This document shows, piece after piece, positions 38,700-50,147 of a DNA stretch of 64,000 nucleotides. The stretch comes from Mesobacillus sp. AQ2. GTDB taxonomy: Bacteria; Bacillota; Bacilli; Bacillales; Cytobacillaceae. The first letter of the stretch is position 1; each line of letters begins with the position of its first letter. The notes below the pieces were generated by a model. It did not search any database and was not told the DNA's origin. It saw only the letters and a list, made by a program, of their open reading frames with translations. The stretch spans positions 377,001 through 441,000 of the forward strand of contig NZ_CP126080.1 of NCBI RefSeq assembly GCF_030122805.1, given 5' to 3'. Position numbers and translations under genes: made by a program.

Positions 38700-40230
38700 A
38701 ATTTTAATTGTGGATGACGAACAAATAGAACGGGAAGGAATGGAAGCGATTTTAAATCGGGCATTCCCGGACCTGATTGTTGAACAAGCCAGTAATGGGA
38801 ACAGAGCAGTAGAATTAGCAGCAAGCTTTAAACCAGATTTAATATTAATGGATATTCAAATGCCTGGAATGAACGGCCTGGAAGCAGTAGAGCAGATACT
38901 CACTGATTTTCCTCATATTAAATTCATAATGGTAACAGCATATGACACATTTAATTATGTGCAGTCAGCCTTAAAGCTTGGAGCAAAAGACTATATCTTA
39001 AAACCCAGTAAGGTGAGTGAAATTAGGGCAACGGTAGGGAAGGTATTGCACGAAATAGAAAGTGAGAGGGAACTGCAGGCAGAAAGCAGCTTACAACGGG
39101 AAATGTTACAGAAAACATTAGCTCTCGTTGAAACGGATGTTGTAACACAGCTGCTATTCGACCATGTGCATGAAGTTCATTTAAACATGCTCATTGAGAT
39201 GCTCGATATTCAATCAACAAGTCAGGTATTCGTCATGAATGTGATTGTACCAGAGGGAATGGAACATCTTTACTCCAGGATTAAAGAAAAAGTCAGGAAA
39301 ACAAGAAGCGGATGGATGGGTGCCCTTTACGATGGACAGCTGCCGATCATTATCTTCAGAAACGGCCAGTCTTATCGGGCACAAGCGACTTCCCTGGCAA
39401 GAGATATTTTATTTGAAGTAAATAAGGAGCAGAAATCAGGCTGGTTCATAGGGATTGGGGATGATTGCAATTCATTGGAGAAAATCCGCCAATCTTATCA
39501 AGAGGCAATCATTGCTTCGAGCAATAAGACACTTCCGGTAAAATACCGGTTTTATCAAGATATTCCTGTCTTGAATGAAACAGGCAGCTGGCAGCAGGCA
39601 AAATACTTAAAAAAGGATCTAACCGACCAGGTACGGCTAGGGCAGTGGGAACATATAAAATCGAATCTTAGCCATCTTATTCAAGCTTACGAGATGGAAG
39701 GCATAGAAATCCAGCAAGCACAACAATTCGTATTAGAATCATTATGGTCAATCTGGTCGATCATAAACGATCTGGGGATTGAGGCAGCAACACCAATTTA
39801 CCAGTATCAAGCGTCAAATTACCGTCAATTGCGGTTTGAAACCGCCAATCTTCTCGCGGAGATGAAAGATTTTTATGATCAACATTACATTAGTTTGGAA
39901 GCGGATACAATTTATCGGATTAAACAATATATCATGGAGAATTCGCAGCAGAATATTTCTTTAGAAACACTTAGTAATAAAGTAGGTTTAAGCCCAATTT
40001 ATATCAGTAAGATGTTCAAGGAAAAGCTAGGGATTAATTACATTGATTTTTTAACCGAGTGCCGTATTGAAAAAGCAAAGAAAATGTTAGCAGAACCGGA
40101 CAAGAGCATTAAAGAAATTACCATTGAAGTTGGCTATCATGAACCCAATTACTTCAGTAAAGTTTTTAAAAAGATGTGCAATGTTACGCCGAGAGAATAT
40201 CGGAAAACATTGCTTGGAATAAAAGATTAG
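38692..40230 (+). CDS. Response regulator with AraC-type DNA-binding domain (YesN type)
   Basis: The 512-residue protein has an N-terminal receiver (LIVDDEQIEREGM; phospho-acceptor Asp54 in LILMDIQMPGMNG; Lys in KDYILKPSK) and a long central region. The C-terminal AraC domain has two helix-turn-helices (ISLETLSNKVGLSPIYISKMF; IKEITIEVGYHEPNYFSKVF) ending in VTPREYRK. It would activate the sugar transporter genes upstream and perhaps the lipoprotein gene downstream. A TTG/ATG ambiguity does not arise; the ATG overlaps the kinase stop. Confidence 0.92.
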   Translation: MIRILIVDDEQIEREGMEAILNRAFPDLIVEQASNGNRAVELAASFKPDLILMDIQMPGMNGLEAVEQILTDFPHIKFIMVTAYDTFNYVQSALKLGAKDYILKPSKVSEIRATVGKVLHEIESERELQAESSLQREMLQKTLALVETDVVTQLLFDHVHEVHLNMLIEMLDIQSTSQVFVMNVIVPEGMEHLYSRIKEKVRKTRSGWMGALYDGQLPIIIFRNGQSYRAQATSLARDILFEVNKEQKSGWFIGIGDDCNSLEKIRQSYQEAIIASSNKTLPVKYRFYQDIPVLNETGSWQQAKYLKKDLTDQVRLGQWEHIKSNLSHLIQAYEMEGIEIQQAQQFVLESLWSIWSIINDLGIEAATPIYQYQASNYRQLRFETANLLAEMKDFYDQHYISLEADTIYRIKQYIMENSQQNISLETLSNKVGLSPIYISKMFKEKLGINYIDFLTECRIEKAKKMLAEPDKSIKEITIEVGYHEPNYFSKVFKKMCNVTPREYRKTLLGIKD

Positions 40231-40310
40231 TCTCTTTCCTATAAAAAATGCAATCTATTAGAATAATGCAAAGCTTAAACTGAAGTTCCACAGGGAAGGG
40301 AGGGGAAATA

Positions 40311-41390
40311 GTGATAACAAAGTTTAGGAAAGTTGGTATATTGAATCTTATCTTCCTTCTAATGTTATTGGCGGCATGCGAAGAAGGTGGATCTCCAAAA
40401 CATAAAGAGGACCAGGGATCAGAGAATGAAAGTGTTGCTGATTTTGATACAAAGCTTAAAATTGGTTTTTCGATGGACACGTTAGAAGAGGAGCGTTGGC
40501 CAAGAGATCGTGACTTTTTTAAAGAAGCGGTCGAATCATTAGGGGCGGAAGTCGTGATACGTGAAGCAAAGGGTGACGATACCTTGCAAATTGTGCAGGC
40601 AGAAACGTTAATCAGCGAGGGAGTGGACTTGCTTGTAATCGTTCCGCATAACGCCGAGGCGGTAGCAACCATCGTGAATAAAGCCCATTCTGCAGGCATT
40701 AAAGTGATTTCCTATGACCGATTAGTCAAAAATTCTTCTGTAGATTTATACATCTCTTTTGACAATGAGTTAGTCGGGGAACTTCAAGCTAAGGCAATAA
40801 CAAAATTAGTTCCAAAAGGGAAGTATGTATATATTGGCGGGGCAAATACAGACAATAATGCCCATTTATTGAAAAAGGGAGTTTTTAATGTCCTCCAGCC
40901 CTTCATAGATAAGGGGGACATACAGATTGTATATGATCAATGGACTGAGAATTGGACTCCAGAAAACGCTTATGCCAATATGAAAGCCGCCCTGGAAATA
41001 AATAATAACGAGATAGATGCTGTTATTGCTGCAAACGATGCGACGGCAGGCGGAGTCATAAAAGCACTTGAAGCGCAAGGGCTTGAGGGGAAAATTCCGG
41101 TTGCCGGACAGGATGCGGACTTAGCAGCGGCCCAGCATATTGTGCAAGGGACTCAAACAATGACTATTTATAAACCTATTAAAACATTGGCCTACGAAGC
41201 AGCAAGAGCAGCGATCAAAATGGCGGAAGGTGAGATCATTACTGCGAATAGAAAGATGAACAACGGAAAAATGGAAATACCATCGCTCCTTCTTGCACCC
41301 ATTGCTGTAGATAAAAATAATATAGATGACACGATTATTGCAGATGGATTTCATCGGCGAGATGAGGTATATGAAAAGCGAGGGGAATGA
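40311..41390 (+). CDS. Second ChvE/XylF-type sugar-binding lipoprotein
   Basis: The 359-residue protein has a signal with lipobox LLAAC (Cys23) followed by an acidic linker. A type 1 sugar-binding fold comes next: KIGFSMDTLEEERWPRDRDF, VDLLVIVPHNAEAVATIV, VISYDRLVKNSSVDLYISFD, YIGGANTDNNAHLLKKGVF, DAVIAANDATAGGVIKAL, VAGQDADLAAAQHI. It starts at GTG 40311 behind GGGAGGGGAAA. It is close to XylF and distinct from the ChvE-type protein at 32172, so the importer may be served by two binding proteins. The stretch 41391-41602 after it is AT-rich and empty. Confidence 0.87.
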   Translation: MITKFRKVGILNLIFLLMLLAACEEGGSPKHKEDQGSENESVADFDTKLKIGFSMDTLEEERWPRDRDFFKEAVESLGAEVVIREAKGDDTLQIVQAETLISEGVDLLVIVPHNAEAVATIVNKAHSAGIKVISYDRLVKNSSVDLYISFDNELVGELQAKAITKLVPKGKYVYIGGANTDNNAHLLKKGVFNVLQPFIDKGDIQIVYDQWTENWTPENAYANMKAALEINNNEIDAVIAANDATAGGVIKALEAQGLEGKIPVAGQDADLAAAQHIVQGTQTMTIYKPIKTLAYEAARAAIKMAEGEIITANRKMNNGKMEIPSLLLAPIAVDKNNIDDTIIADGFHRRDEVYEKRGE

Positions 41391-41602
41391 ACTTCACACC
41401 ATCCAGTTATAAAGTTTATAATCCAAAATGCCTGAGTCTATTAAGGAAAATAGAAGCACGCAGCATGCTTCCGTATTCCAGATTTAGGTAGTTTTGTTTA
41501 TGATTTTAATTTATTCAAATAATTCCAATTATTCATGATATTTCGTGCATAGAAATATATAATAGACCCATCCAATGGAAATTGATGGGAGGAATGGTAT
41601 TT

Positions 41603-43267
41603 TTGAAGAAGAAATTGATTTTACCCGTAGTTCTGTCGTCGGCAATGTTGGTAAGTTCGATCCCGATGAGCAGTGTATTCGCACAGCCATCCGATTCCAG
41701 CAGTGGACAAGCTTCCAAGGCGTGGAATGAGAAAGCAAGCGTTCCTTTATTTGTGAAGGAGCGATATGCGGAAAAGTTTTCTTCCAGCACAGCTTCTGAA
41801 GCGTTAAGTTATCTGAAACAGAACCAAGACAAAACAGGAATTCCTCATCCTGACAAAAACCTCAAGGTAAAGAGCACTCAAAAAGATGAACTTGGTATGA
41901 CTCACGTTCGTTTCAACCAATCTATAAATGGTGTAAAAGTTGAAGGAGCCGAAGTTGTTGTTCACTTTAATAAGAATAATGAAATCGTATCCGTCAACGG
42001 AAGAACCAATCAGACAATTGCTGAGGGTTCAGTCGACACAAATGCCTCAGTAAGCAGCGATGAAGCTTTGAAAGCGGCACTGGCTTCTGTCAATGCACCG
42101 GAAGAGCTGACATACGAGCCTGCTTCTGAGCTCGTTGTCCTTCCTTTTGAGGGAAAAAATTACACAGCTTACAAGGTGAATGTCAACTTCATGGGAGATG
42201 CGCCTGGCAACTGGTTTGTTTTTGTGGATGCGAAAACGGGAGAGGTAATCGATCAGTACAATGGCTTGATGCATGCTGATGAGCAGACGCAAAAAGGTGC
42301 AGGGAAAGGCGTGCATGGCGATCACAGGGAGCTGCACATTACCCAGGTGAAAGAGGCGAATGCCGGAACTAAATTTGCGCTGGCAGATTACTCTCATGAG
42401 AACCTTGGAGGCATAATAACCTATGATGTCAAAAATGATAATAGCTTCAGTAACGATACTGTCTATGTTGGGAATTCGGCAGCCTTTATCAGTGACTATG
42501 ACCGCGCGGCTGTCGATGCACACTATAATTCTGAAAAGGTATATGAGTATTATTTAAATGAACACGGCCGTAATTCTCTTGATGGAGAAGGAATGGCGAT
42601 TGTTTCGAGAGTCCACTATGGCAACAATTATAACAATGCTTCCTGGAATGGGCGCTGGATGACCTATGGTGATGGCGATGGGAAATTCATGATTTCGCTA
42701 TCAGCTGGCCTTGATGTTGCTGCACATGAGATGACTCATGGCGTCATCACTCATTCTGCAAATTTGGTGTATCGAAATCAATCCGGAGCTCTGAATGAAT
42801 CCTTCGCTGATGTCTTTGGTGCACTCATTGACGACAGCGATTGGGAAATGGGCGAGGATATTATGGCACCGGAGGCTAAGGCTAGCGGAGCAACAGTATT
42901 GCGCAGCTTAAGCAATCCAAACGGTGTTGTTGTCAGCAACGAGCAAAGAAGGGCATACAGCACAAATGGCGGAGTCTATCCTGACCACATGGACGAGTTT
43001 TATCATATGCCAACCACAGTAGATGGCGGTGGGGTCCATGTTAACTCTTCAATTACGAACCATGCGGCATACCTGATCGCCCAGGATCTTGGAAGAGAGA
43101 AATTAGGGAAGATTTATTATCGTGCTTTAACGGTTTACCTAACTTCGAATTCCGATTTTAGCGATGCACGACAGGCAGTTGTCCAGTCAGCAATCGATCT
43201 TTATGGGGAAGGCAGCGAGGAAGAAGCAGCCGCTAACGCTGGATTCGACGCAGTCGGAATCTATTAA
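41603..43267 (+). CDS. Secreted M4 (thermolysin-type) neutral metalloprotease
   Basis: A preproprotein of about 554 residues. After a Sec signal (KKKLILPVVLSSAMLVSS, cleavage near VFAQ) come the FTP and PepSY propeptide domains. The catalytic domain follows with zinc motif HEMTH, the third ligand in GALNESFADVFG, and the C-terminal helical domain with VNSSITNHAAYLIA and the catalytic His region DGGGVHVNSS. It is an extracellular protein-degrading enzyme, typically made at the end of growth. TTG at 41603 is chosen because GGGAGGA lies about ten bases upstream; ATG at 41582 or 41594 is badly spaced. Confidence 0.93.
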   Translation: MKKKLILPVVLSSAMLVSSIPMSSVFAQPSDSSSGQASKAWNEKASVPLFVKERYAEKFSSSTASEALSYLKQNQDKTGIPHPDKNLKVKSTQKDELGMTHVRFNQSINGVKVEGAEVVVHFNKNNEIVSVNGRTNQTIAEGSVDTNASVSSDEALKAALASVNAPEELTYEPASELVVLPFEGKNYTAYKVNVNFMGDAPGNWFVFVDAKTGEVIDQYNGLMHADEQTQKGAGKGVHGDHRELHITQVKEANAGTKFALADYSHENLGGIITYDVKNDNSFSNDTVYVGNSAAFISDYDRAAVDAHYNSEKVYEYYLNEHGRNSLDGEGMAIVSRVHYGNNYNNASWNGRWMTYGDGDGKFMISLSAGLDVAAHEMTHGVITHSANLVYRNQSGALNESFADVFGALIDDSDWEMGEDIMAPEAKASGATVLRSLSNPNGVVVSNEQRRAYSTNGGVYPDHMDEFYHMPTTVDGGGVHVNSSITNHAAYLIAQDLGREKLGKIYYRALTVYLTSNSDFSDARQAVVQSAIDLYGEGSEEEAAANAGFDAVGIY

Positions 43268-43287
43268 TACTTTTGAATGGTACATTG

Positions 43288-43320
43288 AAATCCCTCAGAC
43301 TGTTAGTTTGAGGGATTTTT
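43288..43320 (+). terminator. Terminator after the M4 protease gene
   Basis: AAATCCCTCA (43288-43297) pairs with TGAGGGATTT (43309-43318), followed by T's. The loop GACTGTTAGTT is almost that of the terminator at 2896. Confidence 0.88.
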
Positions 43321-43700
43321 AATTATCAGATCAATAGCGTAGCCACCTCTGTATCCAAAGAAGGCGTTCACATAATTGTTGATTAAGTTTGAAAAAAACC
43401 GGATAGATATAATACGAGGTGTGGTATATTTTTTCTTAGACAGACAGCTTTCTTTCAGATTTCCCTCGTACGCCGCTCATTATTTTCTCCCTATTTAAAA
43501 TCCTTGATTTCTAACCTTTCATGAATACCTTTTAAATGAACCCTCAGATCGCCATTCGAATATCTCTAACTCTCTCATATTATTTTTAAAATAAAATCCT
43601 TCAAACGTGAAAGGAGTGATTAGCCATGTAACTGTTTATCAGTTTCACTAAGGTTCCGTAATCAATTCATATTTTACTTTTGAGGGAGGATTATCAATCA
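43321..43700. other. Gene-free stretch with a start-stop codon pair
   Basis: AT-rich sequence without an ORF of note. At 43611-43616 a good ribosome site (AAGGAG) precedes ATG (43626) that is followed at once by TAA. This could be a regulatory start-stop element or the relic of a gene start. Confidence 0.4.
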
Positions 43701-44030
43701 ATGGGCCATGATATATACGGATTGAATAAAGCAAGGGAAGAAATTGCTTATGCGCGTTTTAGCATGGGGAATCGTAATGCACTGCTGCTTTACAATTTGC
43801 TTGATTCACTTCAATTTTATGCTGGAGTAAGTGGGTCAGGAAAGTTCTCGACTTTTTCGTTACAACAAATAGAAATGGCAATGAATGACTACAAGAAGTT
43901 TTTTAAAACTGGTGATACCCCGTCGGAAAGTGATTGTACATCCTGGGATCAAAAACAAATCCTGAAATTTATCCAAAGTTGTTTGGCAACAGCACAAAAA
44001 GAAGATAGCGTCGAAGTGTATTTTGGTTAG
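43701..44030 (+). CDS. Small protein of unknown function
   Basis: The 109-residue soluble protein begins MGHDIYGLNKAREEIAYARF, followed by SMGNRNALLLYNLLDSLQFY and GVSGSGKFSTFSLQQIEMAM. It ends WDQKQILKFIQSCLATAQKE and a short VEVYFG. It is mainly alpha-helical with no signal, membrane segment or known motif. ATG at 43701 has GGGAGGATT about 11 bases upstream. Coding character is supported by the site and amino-acid composition. It lies alone between the protease gene and katG. I do not recognise a family. Confidence 0.65.
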   Translation: MGHDIYGLNKAREEIAYARFSMGNRNALLLYNLLDSLQFYAGVSGSGKFSTFSLQQIEMAMNDYKKFFKTGDTPSESDCTSWDQKQILKFIQSCLATAQKEDSVEVYFG

Positions 44031-44094
44031 TAGTCTTCCACCTAAATCCACTCCCCTATCCCCCTCAGATGCCCCTATTCATAAAAGATTCCAA

Positions 44095-44109
44095 TTATAA
44101 ATACTAAAT
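44095..44109 (+). promoter_or_regulatory. Weak PerR-box-like sequence before katG
   Basis: TTATAAATACTAAAT matches 10 of 14 informative positions of the PerR box TTATAATNATTATAA, 71 bases before the katG start. PerR controls catalase genes in Bacillus, so the place is right but the match is poor. Confidence 0.25.
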
Positions 44110-44140
44110 CCCTTGTCCCTTTCATAGTTATTAATGTTGA

Positions 44141-46396
<2,256 letters not shown>

Positions 46397-46407
46397 TAGT
46401 TTGTAAG

Positions 46408-46440
46408 ATAGCAGGTCAGTAAAATGATCTGCTATTTTTT
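46408..46440 (+). terminator. Terminator after katG
   Basis: ATAGCAGGTCA (46408-46418) pairs with TGATCTGCTAT (46425-46435) with one G-T pair, then T's. Beyond it an 8-bp inverted pair CTGCGCTC/GAGCGCAG (about 46440-46495) and AT-rich DNA precede the sstT control region. Confidence 0.8.
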
Positions 46441-46648
46441 CTGCGCTCGAACCGGGGCGCGAGTGAAAGATTCAATATGGCATGAGCGCAGTGGTTAAAA
46501 AACCTGATTTTCTGGGAACAATTATCTATTAACAACCTGCTAATAGTTAAGGTATGATTATTGAGTATTTAGAAAGTTGAGATTTTTATGTGTTAAAATC
46601 TTTGTATTGTAATATAATATTTCAGCCTCTATAATACTTAGTACGCGG

Positions 46649-46678
46649 ACAGTTGTATTTTTAAAGAGGACAGTTAAT
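46649..46678 (+). promoter_or_regulatory. AgrA/LytTR-type direct repeat before sstT
   Basis: ACAGTTGTA (46649-46657) and ACAGTTAAT (46670-46678) are separated by 12 bases. This is the arrangement and nearly the sequence bound by AgrA (two ACAGTTAAG-like 9-mers, N12). A -35/-10 region would follow directly. The same bases can also form interleaved pairs AGGACA/TGTCCT and AGTTAA/TTAACT in RNA. Confidence 0.5.
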
Positions 46679-46739
46679 GATTGTCCTTTAACTGACCTTA
46701 TGCACTCAAAAAGAGAACTTACTTGTGGGGGAGATGACG

Positions 46740-47978
46740 ATGAACGATTTACTGAAGAAGTTGAACCGAGTAAGCCTGGTGAAACAAATTATTGCGGGTC
46801 TATTAATTGGTGTGATCCTGGCACTGACAATCCCTGGAATTGCAAAGCCGGTTGCTATCTTTGGGTCATTATTTGTAGGGGCCCTGAAAGCAGTTGCTCC
46901 TGTTTTGGTATTATTCCTGGTTATGTCGGCGATTGCCCAGCATAGGCGCGGGCAGAAAACAAACATGAAAACAATCCTTTTCCTGTATCTTTTTGGAACG
47001 TTTGCGGCAGGACTTATTGCCGTTATTGCCAGCTTTATGTTCCCGGTCAGCTTAAAGCTTACGGCTGGCGCTGAGGGTGTGACGCCTCCAGGAAGTGTCG
47101 TCGAGGTACTTAAAACCTTATTGCTCAACATTGTAGATAATCCGGTTAACGCTATTATAAATGCTAATTATATCGGTATTTTAGCCTGGGCTGTCCTGAT
47201 CGGTCTTGCCCTGAAGAGTGCAGCAGATTCTACAAAAACGATAATTGGGAATTTTGCCGATGCGATGTCCAAAATCGTCGCATGGGTGATAAAATTCGCT
47301 CCGCTTGGCATCATGGGCCTGGTATTTGAATCGATCACGACAAACGGTCTCAGTTCTTTGCTTGGCTATGGAAAATTGCTTGCTGTCCTGATTGGATGCA
47401 TGCTTGCAGTTGCACTTATCGTCAATCCAATCATCGTGTTCACTTTAATCAGGCAAAATCCATATCCGCTTGTTTTTAAATGCTTGAAGGAAAGCGGGAT
47501 TACAGCCTTCTTTACACGAAGTTCAGCTTCAAATATCCCTGTGAATATTAAAATCTGCGAAGAATTAGGGCTTGATAAGGACTCCTATTCTGTTTCAATT
47601 CCATTAGGCGCAACGATTAATATGGCTGGAGCTGCCGTGACGATCTCCGTCATGACACTTGCTGCAGTCCATACACTTGGCATTCAGGTGGATATTCCGA
47701 CTGCCATCCTTCTGAGTGTGATGGCCGCCATCAGTGCTGCCGGTGCTTCGGGTGTTGCAGGCGGTTCGTTATTGCTGATCCCTCTTGCATCCAGCTTATT
47801 CGGCATCCCGAATGATGTCGCGATGCAAGTGGTTGCAGTAGGCTTTATCATTGGCGTTCTTCAGGACTCCTTTGAAACAGCGCTTAACTCATCGACAGAC
47901 GTTCTATTCACGGCTGCAGTAGAATTCAAGAAATGGCGCCAGGAAGGAAAAGTCATCAACATCAAAAAAGCATCATAA
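46740..47978 (+). CDS. sstT: Serine/threonine:Na+ symporter
   Basis: The 412-residue membrane protein of the DAACS family has eight helices and two re-entrant hairpins. Recognisable parts are [39 protein letters not shown], the serine-rich hairpin [19 protein letters not shown], and [18 protein letters not shown] with the Na+-binding NMxG-type motif. [21 protein letters not shown] follows. This matches SstT rather than the glutamate or C4-dicarboxylate members. ATG at 46740 follows GGGGGAGATGACG. Confidence 0.93.
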   Translation: MNDLLKKLNRVSLVKQIIAGLLIGVILALTIPGIAKPVAIFGSLFVGALKAVAPVLVLFLVMSAIAQHRRGQKTNMKTILFLYLFGTFAAGLIAVIASFMFPVSLKLTAGAEGVTPPGSVVEVLKTLLLNIVDNPVNAIINANYIGILAWAVLIGLALKSAADSTKTIIGNFADAMSKIVAWVIKFAPLGIMGLVFESITTNGLSSLLGYGKLLAVLIGCMLAVALIVNPIIVFTLIRQNPYPLVFKCLKESGITAFFTRSSASNIPVNIKICEELGLDKDSYSVSIPLGATINMAGAAVTISVMTLAAVHTLGIQVDIPTAILLSVMAAISAAGASGVAGGSLLLIPLASSLFGIPNDVAMQVVAVGFIIGVLQDSFETALNSSTDVLFTAAVEFKKWRQEGKVINIKKAS

Positions 47979-47992
47979 TTGGCTGCTTTTCA

Positions 47993-48112
47993 CTTATTGG
48001 CGAAAGTTAAAACATATCGACCATACTCTCAGATATATCAGCGGATTTTCGATTTTATCGACCACATTTTCAGCTATATCGACCACTTTTCGCAAGATAT
48101 CGACCACATCCA
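47993..48112. repeat. TATCGACCAC repeat block, copy 1
   Basis: The block begins TTATTGGCGAAAGTT. It contains ATCGACCA units near 48017, 48057, 48077 and 48099 and the diverged unit ATATCAGCGGATTTTCGATT near 48031. The order of normal and diverged units is the same in copies at 55165 and 57719, so the whole block is the repeating entity. Confidence 0.85.
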
Positions 48113-48168
48113 CTGGTGGCAAGGGGAAGTCCCTTTGCTTCCAGTTGGAGCTTATATTAAGATAAGAT

Positions 48169-48202
48169 AAAAGTGCACATCAATTGAGGTGCGCTTTTTC
48201 TG
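48169..48202 (+). terminator. Terminator downstream of sstT
   Basis: AAAAGTGCAC pairs with GTGCGCTTTTT around ATCAATTGAG, followed by CTG. The stem has a single C-A mismatch. Confidence 0.55.
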
Positions 48203-48265
48203 TGTAAGCAGAAGACACGTAATCATAGTTACATAGCATGAAAATGAGATAAAAAGGAGTCAAAG

Positions 48266-49504
48266 ATGTCTAAAATAGATGAAAAAAACAAAAATCTTAT
48301 GAATGCCCTGGAAGATCTGGGGGTATCTTATCGTCAGTTTGGGAAAATGGAAAAAAAGTTCTGGAAGAAGGCTGAGGCACCTGTCCGTCTGATTGATGTT
48401 TTATCAGTGCTGACAAAAGTTGAATTAGACGCAATCCGTAAACAACTTGAACTTGGCGGAATGAGCACCCTGAAAAAGGCAGAGCTTGCAGCTGAACTTG
48501 CACAGGTCATTCCTGCACACCTTGAAAGGGTGTTATCAATATTTGATCAAGAAATGTACAACCTGATAAAAAAACTAATTAAGAAATCCGGCTTATTGCC
48601 AATTGAAGATGTGTCTCTCGATTACAACATAAACTCGCTCACGAACCTGGGAATCGTTTTTCCGGTCATGCTGAATGGTCAAAAGCAATACGCGATGCCG
48701 GTTGAGCTTTTAGATCAATTTAATCAAATTGACCAGGCTAAGCTGCAGGAATGCATCCAGCGAAATTCAGAATGGATCCGGCTGATTCACGGGATGACCT
48801 ATTATTATGGTGTCATCGAATCTTCAAAAATGATTGATAAGCTTGAAGATTTAACGAAGAATGAAGTGGATATTAGAAAATACTCGCAGGTAGTCAGGCT
48901 GGCTAGTGACTATTATCAGCTAATGGGTGTTTACTACCATCGCTTGGACGGATATCTCGTAGATGAGAGTATAAATAATGTTGAAGAAATTATTGAGGAA
49001 CATCGTTCAAGGCCGGATGTTGATTATTATCCGTTCACCAAGAAGCAGTTTTTTATTGCCGGTCAACCCGGATTCATTGATAAATCTCCCGAAATGGTGA
49101 AATTCCTCCGTTTTTTATCTGAATCATATGACATGACAGCAGAGGATAAAGATGAAATTGCGGAAGCATTAATTTATATGATCAATTCAAATGATCCTCC
49201 ATCAAAATTGATTGAGTATTTACAAAGTGCTTTAGAGTTTCCTACCTTCGAATTTGTGCAGCAGCTGACCGCACATGTCATGGAGGTCTACAACAATACG
49301 CGCAAGTGGGCTCTGAAAGGTTACAAACCGACGGAACTGAGAAAAGAAAGAGAGAACCATTTGAACTCCAAGCCTGCGCATCCTTTTCTACAGCCTCACA
49401 GTCCTTCAAATGTAATCGATTTTAGCACCAGACAAAAAGTTGGACGCAACGATCCCTGCCCTTGCGGAAGCGGGAAAAAGTATAAGAAATGCTGCGGGAA
49501 ATAG
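48266..49504 (+). CDS. SEC-C motif protein of unknown function
   Basis: The 412-residue soluble protein ends in the SEC-C zinc motif [20 protein letters not shown], known from the SecA tail and many stand-alone proteins. The rest is predominantly helical. Residues about 40-75 ([32 protein letters not shown]) resemble a Rho-N/SAP-like helical module, and the middle section is unrecognised. It may bind zinc and ribosomes or SecB-like partners, but no function can be assigned. ATG at 48266 follows AAAAGGAG. It is followed after 34 bases by an acetyltransferase gene. Confidence 0.8.
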   Translation: MSKIDEKNKNLMNALEDLGVSYRQFGKMEKKFWKKAEAPVRLIDVLSVLTKVELDAIRKQLELGGMSTLKKAELAAELAQVIPAHLERVLSIFDQEMYNLIKKLIKKSGLLPIEDVSLDYNINSLTNLGIVFPVMLNGQKQYAMPVELLDQFNQIDQAKLQECIQRNSEWIRLIHGMTYYYGVIESSKMIDKLEDLTKNEVDIRKYSQVVRLASDYYQLMGVYYHRLDGYLVDESINNVEEIIEEHRSRPDVDYYPFTKKQFFIAGQPGFIDKSPEMVKFLRFLSESYDMTAEDKDEIAEALIYMINSNDPPSKLIEYLQSALEFPTFEFVQQLTAHVMEVYNNTRKWALKGYKPTELRKERENHLNSKPAHPFLQPHSPSNVIDFSTRQKVGRNDPCPCGSGKKYKKCCGK

Positions 49505-49538
49505 GCAATTTGATAAAAGCGAAAGAAGGTCATATAAA

Positions 49539-50099
49539 ATGAAAACGGAAAAAGAGAAGATGGTGGCCGGGGAAATGTACAACCCTGCTGATCCGGTACT
49601 GGTAAAAGATCGTGAGGAAGCCAGACGCAAAGTCAGGATCTATAATCAAACACTGGAAACGGAAGGCGAAAAAAGAACGCAGTTACTAAAGGAATTGCTA
49701 GGTTCTACGGGAGACGCTGTTTTTATGGAGCCGAATATCCGATTTGATTATGGCTATAACACACATGTAGGAGAAAATTTTTATGCCAATTTCGACTGTA
49801 CCATCCTTGATGTGAGTGAAGTCCGCTTTGGCGATAATTGTATGCTCGCCCCTGGCGTGCAAATCTATACGGCCACACATCCGCTCCATCCGAAGGAACG
49901 TAACTCTGGCAGGGAATATGCGAAGCCAATCACGATTGGAAACAATGTATGGATTGGCGGGGGTGCCATCATCAATCCAGGAGTTACCGTAGGAGACAAT
50001 GTGGTGATTGCATCAGGAGCGGTCGTGACGAAGGATGTCCCGGATAATGTCGTCGTTGGCGGCAACCCGGCTAAAGTGATTAAACGGATTGAGTTGTAA
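49539..50099 (+). CDS. Sugar O-acetyltransferase (maltose acetyltransferase family)
   Basis: The 186-residue trimeric left-handed beta-helix enzyme is of the Maa/LacA type. The N-terminal Mac domain contains [20 protein letters not shown]. The helix carries the catalytic His in [12 protein letters not shown] and ends [39 protein letters not shown]. It acetylates glucose, maltose or related sugars from acetyl-CoA. ATG at 49539 is chosen for GAAAGAAGG; an upstream ATG lies inside the previous gene. Confidence 0.92.
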   Translation: MKTEKEKMVAGEMYNPADPVLVKDREEARRKVRIYNQTLETEGEKRTQLLKELLGSTGDAVFMEPNIRFDYGYNTHVGENFYANFDCTILDVSEVRFGDNCMLAPGVQIYTATHPLHPKERNSGREYAKPITIGNNVWIGGGAIINPGVTVGDNVVIASGAVVTKDVPDNVVVGGNPAKVIKRIEL

Positions 50100-50147
50100 G
50101 TCGGAAGGTTTTGAAGTTGAAGTGTTGTGGGGGAGATTATGCTTTTT

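Noticed and set aside
46700..46945. Alternative frame at the start of sstT
   Set aside because: It overlaps the SstT N-terminus, which has a convincing membrane-protein sequence and ribosome site, and its peptide has no motif.
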